Below, piece by piece: positions 17,260 to 24,636 of a DNA stretch of 28,961 bases; the first letter of the stretch is position 1, and each line of letters starts with the position of its first letter. The stretch spans positions 1 to 28,961 of the forward strand of contig JACDNV010000024.1 in the NCBI GenBank assembly GCA_017656425.1, written 5' to 3'. The notes beneath the pieces were generated by a model. That model was given only the letters and a program-made list of their open reading frames with translations, made no database searches and had not been told where the DNA came from. Both the position numbers and the translations under genes were made by a program. This DNA is from Candidatus Neomarinimicrobiota bacterium. GTDB lineage: Bacteria > Fidelibacterota > UBA2242 > B5-G15.

Positions 17260-17894
17260 TTGAAACTGAGTATAGAATGAAAATAATAGCTATAGGTGCT
17301 CATCCTGATGATATAGAAATAGGATGTGGTGGAACATTGGCAAAATACTCAGACAAGGGTCACGAGATATATCTATATGTCGCAACAAGTGGTGACGCCG
17401 GTGGAGATGGTAGGGTAAGATCTGACGAGCAGATAGAATCAGCCAAAATTTTAGGCGTTAAGAAAATATACTGGGGTGGCTATAGAGATACCTATATAAC
17501 CGTTAGTAAAGAAACTATATGGAACCTCGAAAAGGTGATTAGAGAAGTTTCTCCTGACCTGATTTTTGTTAATTACCATGATGATACACACCAAGATCAT
17601 AGAAATCTTGCTCAGATTACTATCTCTGCTACAAGATATATAAAAAATGTTTTATTCTATGAAACTCCAACTACACAAAATTTCAATCCCAATGTATTTG
17701 TATATCTTGGAGAAAAATATTTAAAAATTAAAGAAAAGGTCTTATTAGCTCACAGATCTCAAGTACATAAAACTAATATTTCAGACATTTCAATACTCGA
17801 CGTATCTAGATCGAACGCTCTATACAGGGGTGTTCAAGCAAGGGTAAATTTCGCAGAAGCATTTCAATCATTGAGGTTATTTATAAACATATGA
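17256..17894 (+). CDS. PIG-L/LmbE family deacetylase
   Basis: 212 aa. The zinc site is complete: AHPDD (15-19) supplies His16 and Asp19, with Asp18 as the likely base, and HQDH (112-115) supplies the further His. Members remove N-acetyl groups from GlcNAc-containing lipids, nucleotide sugars or bacillithiol/mycothiol precursors; here a glycan intermediate is most likely from context. The ATG at 17256 overlaps the previous stop (ATGA) and has AGG about 9 nt upstream. An ATG at 17277 would also begin just before the first strand and cannot be excluded. The 3' end overlaps the next start by 4 nt. Confidence 0.9.
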   Translation: MIETEYRMKIIAIGAHPDDIEIGCGGTLAKYSDKGHEIYLYVATSGDAGGDGRVRSDEQIESAKILGVKKIYWGGYRDTYITVSKETIWNLEKVIREVSPDLIFVNYHDDTHQDHRNLAQITISATRYIKNVLFYETPTTQNFNPNVFVYLGEKYLKIKEKVLLAHRSQVHKTNISDISILDVSRSNALYRGVQARVNFAEAFQSLRLFINI

Positions 17895-18934
17895 TAGCAC
17901 ATAACAAACCATCATTAGGAAAAGAAGAGGTAAAAGCCCTGGAAAACGTCATAAAATCCGGATATATTGCCCAGGGAGAAAGAGTCAAAAGGCTTGAAAA
18001 AGACTTAACTGAATTTATTGGGAAAAAATATTGTATCTGCACCTCAAGTGGTACAGCCGCTCTAATACTTGCACTAAAAGCAATGGATATTGGTAAAGAT
18101 GATGAAGTAATCATCCCTTCATACACCTGCTCTGCTCTATGGCATGCAGTAAAACTTATGGGAGCAACCCCAATCTTATGCGATATTGAACTCACAACCT
18201 ACAACTTAGCAGTAGTCGATATAAAAAAGAAAATAACAGAAAAAACAAGAGCAATAATATTTCCACATATGTTTGGACAACCAGGATATATAGAGGAAGT
18301 TTTAAAACTTGAAATCCCTGTTATCGAAGACATTGCCCAAAGTATTGGATCAAAAATAAAAGGAAAACAAACAGGAAGTTTTGGCTATATCTCTATTGCT
18401 TCATTCTATGCTACAAAATTTATATGTGGTGGTGAGGGAGGAGCAGTATTAACAGATGATGAATCAATCTATGATAAGGTTATGGATATGCGAGATTACG
18501 ACGAGAAAAATGATCTAAACCTCAGATTTAATTTTAAAATGAATGAACTTGAAGCAGCAGTGACAAATGTTCAACTTTCAAAAATAAAATCATTTATCTC
18601 AATTCGAAAAAAAATATTTGACAATTATTTATCCATACTTGGCGACCATATAGAAATTCCAAATATCAAACTAAACAATTTCGACTACAATTATTTTCGA
18701 GTTATAGCATCACATTCATTCCTCTCACCTGACCAGGTAATTAAAAAGGCTCTGGAATATGGAATTGTCATACGAAAACCCGTATATAAACCACTTCATA
18801 TGTATGCTAACAAAGAAAAACTAATGAATACGGAAATGGCATGGTACAAACAATTTTCGTTACCAATTTATCCAGAATTGGATAAAAAGGATTTTAAAGT
18901 AATTGTTGATTTTCTGAGGACGATATATGATTAG
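17891..18934 (+). CDS. DegT/DnrJ/EryC1-type aminotransferase
   Basis: 347 aa PLP enzyme, more canonical than the one at 12466. It shows SGYIAQG near residue 23, TSSGTAALILAL (51-62), VIIPSYTCSA (73-82), IEDIAQSIGS (145-154) with PLP-contacting Asp147 and Gln150, and SFYATKFICGGEGG (171-184) with the Schiff-base Lys176. It likely makes an amino-sugar nucleotide for the cluster. It overlaps the PIG-L gene by 4 nt and the WecA-like gene by 8 nt, so all three are translationally coupled. The keto-sugar-forming partner enzymes are not in the window. Confidence 0.9.
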   Translation: MIAHNKPSLGKEEVKALENVIKSGYIAQGERVKRLEKDLTEFIGKKYCICTSSGTAALILALKAMDIGKDDEVIIPSYTCSALWHAVKLMGATPILCDIELTTYNLAVVDIKKKITEKTRAIIFPHMFGQPGYIEEVLKLEIPVIEDIAQSIGSKIKGKQTGSFGYISIASFYATKFICGGEGGAVLTDDESIYDKVMDMRDYDEKNDLNLRFNFKMNELEAAVTNVQLSKIKSFISIRKKIFDNYLSILGDHIEIPNIKLNNFDYNYFRVIASHSFLSPDQVIKKALEYGIVIRKPVYKPLHMYANKEKLMNTEMAWYKQFSLPIYPELDKKDFKVIVDFLRTIYD

Positions 18935-20066
18935 GTCAAAATCATTATTGAAATATATACCCACGTTAATTTTTTTCATATTTCTAATCTTTAATAAACA
19001 AATAGCTCATATTTTTAACAATCCTAAAACTATCTACATATATTATTTAATAACTCCGTTTATATTTACTTTTGGGTTAATTCCTGTTTTCAATAAAATT
19101 GCCCTAATATTTAACATTGTGGATAAACCAGGTGGAAGACACATCCATGACCATCCCACTCCAAAAACTGGTGGTATTGTGGTTTTGATAGTCTTTATCG
19201 CAGCAACAAACCTGATAAGAAACCTGCCATATGAATTCAATGGAATATTCTTGGGCACTATGATAATTGGATTCTCTGGAATATTTGATGATGTTAAAGG
19301 TTTACCAGCATGGTTAAAATTGATACTCCAATTGTTAGCCAGCAGTATTGTTATCTATTATGGTGTTTCATTTTCATTTTTGCCTGAGAATATTTTCTTC
19401 AGAATTATTGAAATATTATTAACCATTTTATGGATTGTAGCAATAACAAATGCTATCAATTTCTTAGATGGAATAGATGGTTTAGCTTCTGGAATTGGAA
19501 TAATTACATCGGTATTTTTTGCGATTATTGCATATCTGGGTGGTGATATTTTTATGTATTTACTAAGTTTAATTTTCGCAAGCACTCTATTAGGCTTTTT
19601 TATCTATAATTTTCGTCCAGGCAAAAATGCTCTTACATTCCTTGGTGATACAGGTAGCAATCTTATTGGTTTTTTCTTAGCAATAATTTCAATATACGGA
19701 ACATGGGGAAATGGCAAAATAATCGATATGATCATCCCTCTCCTTATTTTAGCACTACCAATCTCAGATCTGATTATTACCAATTTAGACAGAATTGTTA
19801 AAAAGAAAGTCAACGGTTTTCGTAACATACTCAGCTATACAGGGACAGATCATATTCACCACAGGGTAATGAAAATGGGTTTGAGTAAAACTTCGTCGGT
19901 AATCATTTTGCTAGCACTTAATGCAACTCTGGGGCTTATTACCATACTAATATATCAGGGAAACCTCCTTGAAGGAATAATTGCCATAATAACCTCAATA
20001 AATATAATATTTATTTTTAATTATTTAATATCAATCAGCAATCCAAATAAAAAGGTTTTGCAATAA
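18927..20066 (+). CDS. WecA/TagO-like undecaprenyl-phosphate sugar-1-phosphate transferase
   Basis: 379 aa, about 10-11 membrane helices, polyprenyl-phosphate HexNAc-1-P transferase family. It has DKPGGRHIHDHPTPKTGG (66-83), the Asp pair FDDVKG (120-125), NAINFLDGIDGLA (175-187), FLGDTGSN (238-245) and the cytoplasmic HIHHR motif (309-313). HIHHR places it with the WecA/TagO/WbpL group, which uses UDP-HexNAc, rather than with MraY. It would prime the lipid carrier for the glycosyltransferases upstream, so it is the natural first enzyme of the pathway even though its gene is last in the block. Confidence 0.92.
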   Translation: MIRSKSLLKYIPTLIFFIFLIFNKQIAHIFNNPKTIYIYYLITPFIFTFGLIPVFNKIALIFNIVDKPGGRHIHDHPTPKTGGIVVLIVFIAATNLIRNLPYEFNGIFLGTMIIGFSGIFDDVKGLPAWLKLILQLLASSIVIYYGVSFSFLPENIFFRIIEILLTILWIVAITNAINFLDGIDGLASGIGIITSVFFAIIAYLGGDIFMYLLSLIFASTLLGFFIYNFRPGKNALTFLGDTGSNLIGFFLAIISIYGTWGNGKIIDMIIPLLILALPISDLIITNLDRIVKKKVNGFRNILSYTGTDHIHHRVMKMGLSKTSSVIILLALNATLGLITILIYQGNLLEGIIAIITSINIIFIFNYLISISNPNKKVLQ

Positions 20067-20086
20067 AATGTATTCTTTTTTATATT
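20058..20086 (+). promoter_or_regulatory. Candidate sigma70-type promoter for the ATPase/HD-GYP pair
   Basis: TTGCAA (20058-20063) and TATATT (20081-20086) are spaced by 17 bp, giving 4/6 and 5/6 consensus matches. Transcription would start near 20093, about 45 nt before the ATG at 20138. It overlaps the last codons of the WecA-like gene. In such an AT-rich background the match could arise by chance. Confidence 0.4.
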
Positions 20087-20137
20087 AAAACGAGGGGGAT
20101 ATGATAGTGGATTTGATATTCGTGAGGTTAGGATAGA

Positions 20138-20926
20138 ATGTATGAAAGCTACTGGAAGTTAAAAGAGAAACCTTTTGAGAATACGCCGGACCCGAAGTTT
20201 CTATATAGGTCAAGAGAACACGAAGAAGCTATGATTCGCCTTTTGTACGCTATTCACAGCAATAAGGGCTGTGCTTTACTAACTGGAGATTATGGATGTG
20301 GTAAAACACTTTTAATGTATACAATTATCAAAGAACTATCCCAGGGTCCATTTGAAATTGCCTATCTTACCAATCCAAGATGGACACCTATTGAATTAAT
20401 AAAAGAAATCCTATATCAACTAGATATTGAAACAAATTCCGACTCCAAGCTTGATCTGGTACATAAATTAAATGATTTCCTTTACGATACTGCCAGAAAA
20501 CAAAAGCATACTATAGTAATTATTGATGAGGCACAGGAAATCAAAGACCCTGATATCTATGAAGAACTAAGGCTTTTACTCAATTTTCAACTAAATGACA
20601 GATTTTTGCTGACACTATTCCTTGTTGGACAAAACGAACTCAAAGAGTTGATTCAAAAAATCCCACAATTCAACCAGAGAATAGCAATTAAATACCACCT
20701 AAAACCCTTTGACCTGGATGATACTAAATCATATATTGAATATAGAATAAGGGTTGCGGGAAGAGAAGATTCAATGTTTACCCAAGATGCTTATGAAATG
20801 ATTTTTGAAAAATCCGATGGTATTCCCAGACTTATAAATAACATATGTGATCTTTGCCTTGTTATAGGATACGGTAAGAAATTAGAAAAAATTGATAGCT
20901 CTATAGTAAGGGAAGTTAGTCTATGA
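20138..20926 (+). CDS. ExeA/GspA-like AAA ATPase
   Basis: 262 aa. The opening (YWKLKEKPFENTPDPKFLY) is the signature start of ExeA/GspA-type ATPases, which occur with type II secretion, transposition or polysaccharide/exosortase loci. Walker A is GDYGCGKT (50-57) and Walker B is TIVIIDEAQE (125-134, Asp130/Glu131). A sensor-like FLVGQNEL (161-168) and a GIPRLINNICD sensor-2/arginine region (about 228-238) follow. Unlike full-length ExeA it lacks a peptidoglycan-binding C-terminus and has no membrane segment, so it is a cytoplasmic ATPase core. AGGA lies 4-5 nt before the ATG. It overlaps the HD-GYP gene by 4 nt, so the two probably work together. Confidence 0.88.
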   Translation: MYESYWKLKEKPFENTPDPKFLYRSREHEEAMIRLLYAIHSNKGCALLTGDYGCGKTLLMYTIIKELSQGPFEIAYLTNPRWTPIELIKEILYQLDIETNSDSKLDLVHKLNDFLYDTARKQKHTIVIIDEAQEIKDPDIYEELRLLLNFQLNDRFLLTLFLVGQNELKELIQKIPQFNQRIAIKYHLKPFDLDDTKSYIEYRIRVAGREDSMFTQDAYEMIFEKSDGIPRLINNICDLCLVIGYGKKLEKIDSSIVREVSL

Positions 20927-22809
20927 CACCCAGAATGAGAGATATACTCAAATTCTATAATGATGATAGAAAAAGCGACGAGGAGATAAAAAAAGAGAAA
21001 TCCAATAAAGATAAATGCTATGATATAGTTTTTGGAAATCTTGACGAATTAAAAGAAAAACTTTTGAATAAAGAGTCAGAAAATAAGGTTAAAAATGATA
21101 AACCCAAAGAAGAAAAGCTTGATGGGAAAAAAGAGGAAAGGAAAAAAGAAGAAGAAAAAAAAGATGACTATACAGCTGTCTTTGGTAGTTATGAATCCCT
21201 AAAAGAAAAACTATTAGATTCTTGTAAAAAGTCTGAAGAATCAATGAAAGAAAAAAGAAAAGAGAAAGAGGAATTAAAAGCGAAAGAAAAGCCTGATTTC
21301 AAAATTACTGAAGAAATACAAGAGAAAGAGATGCCAGAGGCAGTAAAGGTAGAAAGCATAGGTTTAGAGAAAAATGAACCAGAATTGGAATTAAGCAGTT
21401 TTAACGAAATTAGAGAAGAGCTTTTAAAAAAAACTCCCAAAACAGTCATACACAAACCTACAGAAGAAGTTAAAAAGAAAAAAACTGAAAAAATTGAGGA
21501 AATAAAAGCGACCAATAACGTAGAGGAAGAGACTCGAGAGAAAACTGTACAGGAAAAGGAAGAAACAAAAACAGCGGCTCCTATTGAAGAGCAAATCAGT
21601 AAGACTAAAGAAACAGTCACAGAAAAAGAGGAAAAACAAGAAGAATATGAATTCAGTAGTTTAGAATCGTTAATGGAAGACCTAAAAAAACCGCATATCC
21701 CCCCACCTATTTCTGAAGAAGAACCAACTATTACCGAACAGCTCATTCAAGAAGAAGAAGGAGAAACTACAGAAGAATCAATAAAAGAGCCTGAAATAGA
21801 GAAATCTGAAGAAAAAGAAGAGCAACCCTTTTCACCATTTAAAGAACTGGAAAAAGAAATAGAAAGGACCTCCTCTAAGGAGGACCACATAAAGAGAGTG
21901 CCTGAAAGGGAATCACAAATAACAGCAGGAACCCTGGAATATTCGGGCATTGATTTTTATCTCGAAGCAAATAAAGTAGTGGAACAGGCGATTAACCAGA
22001 TAAATACTAAATCGCATGATTTTATTATTCCAGTACTGAAGTTGGCTCCCACTTTTGTTAATAACGTATTGAATCACGAAGAACTCCTTGCTTTAGCAAT
22101 CCAAAAGAAAAGATACAGTAAATGGCTTGTATCACATCAGGTAAATGTAGCAATAATAAGTCTAAAAATAGGCATGGGGCTAAATCTACCCGAGATAAAA
22201 CTAAATGAACTTACAGTTTCAGCTTTGTTTCATGATATCGGAATGTTAAAAATACCAAACTCTATTATATTTAAACACGGTAGATTAGCTAATGAAGAAT
22301 TCGACCTAATCAAGAAACACCCAGAATTTGGTGTGGAATTAATATCTCAACTAAGAACAGATTATCCTTATTTGCTCGAAGCAATATACCAGGAGCATGA
22401 AAGATATGACGGCTCAGGCTATCCAAGAGGATTGCGTGGAAATGAAATTTCTATGTATGCGAGGATAATTGGACTTGCCGATACTCTTGAGGCTCTACTT
22501 CATGGAAGAGCATATAGAGATGGATTTATAACACAGAAAGCCATTCAGACTATCATACAGCAAAGGGCAAAATTATTTGATCCAAAAGTACTTAGAGCAA
22601 TGATAGATACAATTTCAATATTTCCTGTTGGTAGTTATGTAAAGTTAAATACAGGTGAGCTTGCACGGGTTATATCAATCAATAAACAGAGACCGGTTCG
22701 ACCAACAGTCGAGGTAATAAGAGACAAGAATGGAGAAGCACTAGCCGAGCCATATCAAATCAACCTTGAAAAAGAGCCCCTTATATACATAACAAAGCAA
22801 ATCTCTTAA
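20923..22809 (+). CDS. HD-GYP domain protein with long Glu/Lys-rich motif-repeat tail
   Basis: 628 aa. Residues 1-335 are extremely rich in Glu and Lys, probably disordered or helical. They contain five copies of a short motif ending in an amphipathic xxLxExLL: 33-48 (YDIVFGNLDELKEKLL), 83-98, 155-168, 241-255 and 303-314. Residues 340-400 form the helical lead-in and 400-560 the HD-GYP domain: HQVNV (His405), FHDIGMLKIP (His437-Asp438), KHPEFG (His466), HERYDGSGYP (492-501) and LADTLEAL (Asp520). A small beta domain closes the protein. HD-GYP domains hydrolyse or bind c-di-GMP or related cyclic dinucleotides. The usual His-His pair before ERxDG is Glu491-His492, and HDIGK reads HDIGM, so activity may be altered. 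The start overlaps the ATPase gene. Its stop overlaps the convergent sensor gene by 4 nt. Confidence 0.88.
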   Translation: MTPRMRDILKFYNDDRKSDEEIKKEKSNKDKCYDIVFGNLDELKEKLLNKESENKVKNDKPKEEKLDGKKEERKKEEEKKDDYTAVFGSYESLKEKLLDSCKKSEESMKEKRKEKEELKAKEKPDFKITEEIQEKEMPEAVKVESIGLEKNEPELELSSFNEIREELLKKTPKTVIHKPTEEVKKKKTEKIEEIKATNNVEEETREKTVQEKEETKTAAPIEEQISKTKETVTEKEEKQEEYEFSSLESLMEDLKKPHIPPPISEEEPTITEQLIQEEEGETTEESIKEPEIEKSEEKEEQPFSPFKELEKEIERTSSKEDHIKRVPERESQITAGTLEYSGIDFYLEANKVVEQAINQINTKSHDFIIPVLKLAPTFVNNVLNHEELLALAIQKKRYSKWLVSHQVNVAIISLKIGMGLNLPEIKLNELTVSALFHDIGMLKIPNSIIFKHGRLANEEFDLIKKHPEFGVELISQLRTDYPYLLEAIYQEHERYDGSGYPRGLRGNEISMYARIIGLADTLEALLHGRAYRDGFITQKAIQTIIQQRAKLFDPKVLRAMIDTISIFPVGSYVKLNTGELARVISINKQRPVRPTVEVIRDKNGEALAEPYQINLEKEPLIYITKQIS

Positions 22810-24134
22810 GTTTCTCCACGTTCCTTTAACCTCAACAACAAAAAATAAAGAGCTTTTACCTGATTATACATATTCCTCAAAACTTCAAAGTTAATAAATC
22901 TAAAATAGCAATCTCTCCTATCGCCAAAAATAGCGTACAATTTTTCGCTTCTGGAAAAAACAAAAGGTATAAATAAAAGGGAATTTGCCATTTTACCACA
23001 GATATCTAATATCTTCTTATCATCAATAATGTAGAATTCCTGTTCACCACATCTTATGTGATCATTAATATTCTCCATAACCTTAGGAAATAGCTCTTTA
23101 CATTCTATCGATTCCTCGCTTCTAAAAGCATCTACTTTACCAGCTTGTTCCCTCGCAAAGCAATATAAATCCACAGAGTATATCTTCTTCACCTCCTCAC
23201 AAAAAATCCTTAACAAAGAAGTAACATAATCCTCATACTTACTCTGATTCAATAATTGTGAAAGATTATATACTAATCTGTAACTTTCATTTACATCTTC
23301 TCTCTTTCTTAATAAATCCCTTAAGTAGTTCATTAACTGTCCTAATATAAATCCATTCAAAACAAGGATAGATGATAAGAATGCTCCATGGGTAAACCCA
23401 CCCATTAATATCACAGGATATACTAATTTAGAAACTGGTAATACTAAACTGATACCAAGTGTTATTACTAAAGTAAATACATAAATGATTCTTTTAAATC
23501 CCTGATAACAGTTAAATAGTCCAATGTGAAAACTGGCAGATAATGATAACATTATTATTATAGATGGCAATAAAATAGAAATAAAGTTAAAGTTTACCAC
23601 ATTTATTGGTTCATAGGTATATCTGTTCTCAGATATCATAAGATAAACTGATAGAATCAAGCAGAAAAATAAGCAACCATACCACATAATATATACAGTA
23701 ATGCTTTTTTTAATTCTAACTAATTCATCTGCAATCAATATTGTAAATGAAATTCCTATAAAGGCTAAAAAAGTTATAAAAGCAGAATAAATATTCCAGT
23801 AAACAGGGAACTCTGCAAGAAGGGGACTCTTCCCCCACAATTCAAGATAGTCTCTTAATAAATATGCCAGGATTCCATTTACTCCCCAGAACAGAGACAT
23901 CGAAAGTAATAAACCAATACTCAAAAAATAGTAGCTCCTTCTATTTAGTTTTATTATGCTATGGGCAAAAATTCCTGCCAGAAATATGCCAGCAATTAAT
24001 CCTATCTCTCTTTCAATTCGGAAACTCTTTATAAAATTTGGTACATTATAAAAAGTTGTGTCAACCACATAAACAATTATAAATATTAATACACTTAAAA
24101 AAAGAGGGATAAATATTTTAAAAAAATTTTTCAT
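22806..24134 (-). CDS. Multi-pass membrane sensor-like protein with GAF-like C-terminus
   Basis: 442 aa. About eight hydrophobic helices fill residues 7-265 (roughly 7-26, 43-60, 67-92, 113-135, 145-167, 183-205, 215-235 and 238-262). A charged helix (LRKREDVNESYRLVYNL, 275-291) then leads to a soluble domain to residue 442 with the helix-strand pattern of a GAF domain. No histidine kinase, GGDEF or other output domain follows, so it is either a stand-alone receptor or a sensor that signals to another protein. It lies 9 bp after panD, without its own ribosome binding site, so it is probably coupled to it. The GAF assignment is by pattern only. Confidence 0.6.
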   Translation of the reverse strand: MKNFFKIFIPLFLSVLIFIIVYVVDTTFYNVPNFIKSFRIEREIGLIAGIFLAGIFAHSIIKLNRRSYYFLSIGLLLSMSLFWGVNGILAYLLRDYLELWGKSPLLAEFPVYWNIYSAFITFLAFIGISFTILIADELVRIKKSITVYIMWYGCLFFCLILSVYLMISENRYTYEPINVVNFNFISILLPSIIIMLSLSASFHIGLFNCYQGFKRIIYVFTLVITLGISLVLPVSKLVYPVILMGGFTHGAFLSSILVLNGFILGQLMNYLRDLLRKREDVNESYRLVYNLSQLLNQSKYEDYVTSLLRIFCEEVKKIYSVDLYCFAREQAGKVDAFRSEESIECKELFPKVMENINDHIRCGEQEFYIIDDKKILDICGKMANSLLFIPFVFSRSEKLYAIFGDRRDCYFRFINFEVLRNMYNQVKALYFLLLRLKERGET

Positions 24135-24143
24135 TAAAAAAGA

Positions 24144-24494
24144 TTACTGTATCACACGATTATTTTCATTGGTTATAATTATTATTGGTTTATAATCGGC
24201 TAACTCATTCTCATCTAAAATTGCAAAAGATAAAATAATCAATTTATCACCAGGATAAACCAGCCGGGCAGCCGCACCGTTTACACATATAACACCACTG
24301 TTCCTTTCTCCTTCAATCACATAAGTCTCAAACCTATTGCCGTTAGTCAGATCAAGTACGAGCACTTTTTCATAAGGAAATAGCTTTGCCTTATCCATTA
24401 GTTCTCTATCAATAGTGATGCTGCCTTCGTAATCCAATTTACTTTCAGTAACAACGCATCCGTGTATTTTGGACTTTAACATTATATACTTCAT
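24144..24494 (-). CDS. panD: Aspartate 1-decarboxylase
   Basis: 116 aa. It makes beta-alanine from L-aspartate for pantothenate and coenzyme A, using a pyruvoyl group made by self-cleavage. With the ATG at 24494 every key residue falls at the E. coli number: Lys9, Tyr22, Gly24-Ser25 (cleavage site; Ser25 becomes pyruvoyl), Arg54, Tyr58 and Asn72 followed by GAAA (73-76). That numbering, plus GAGG (24504-24507) 9 nt upstream, decides this start over the in-frame TTG at 24518. The fold is the usual small double-psi beta barrel. It leads a two-gene minus-strand unit with the sensor-like protein; panB and panC are not nearby. Confidence 0.95.
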   Translation of the reverse strand: MKYIMLKSKIHGCVVTESKLDYEGSITIDRELMDKAKLFPYEKVLVLDLTNGNRFETYVIEGERNSGVICVNGAAARLVYPGDKLIILSFAILDENELADYKPIIIITNENNRVIQ

Positions 24495-24503
24495 GTTACT
24501 TAT

Positions 24504-24507
24504 CCTC
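24504..24507 (-). promoter_or_regulatory. Ribosome binding site of panD
   Basis: On the minus strand this reads GAGG, 9 nt before the ATG at 24494. It would lie inside the coding region if the upstream TTG at 24518 were used, supporting the shorter protein. Confidence 0.6.
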
Positions 24508-24576
24508 ATCAAGATCAAACATTTTAATTTATTAATATTAAATAATATAACAAAAATTTAAAATGAAACATAAAGC

Positions 24577-24605
24577 TTGACTATCCACCTCTAAATTGCT
24601 AAAAT
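24577..24605 (+). promoter_or_regulatory. Sigma70-type promoter for the ANL-EF-G-HIT operon
   Basis: TTGACT (24577-24582) and TAAAAT (24600-24605) are separated by exactly 17 bp, 5/6 matches to each consensus box. The predicted transcript starts near 24612, about 25 nt before the ATG at 24637. It lies in the 142-bp region divergent from panD. Confidence 0.6.
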
Positions 24606-24636
24606 TTCAAGCTTATTTAAGAAAAAATTTACAATT

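Noticed and set aside
21189-21950. Long Ser/Phe-rich frames on the minus strand opposite the HD-GYP tail
   Set aside because: These are the complement of Glu/Lys codon runs, which rarely give stops on the opposite strand; no start signal or domain.
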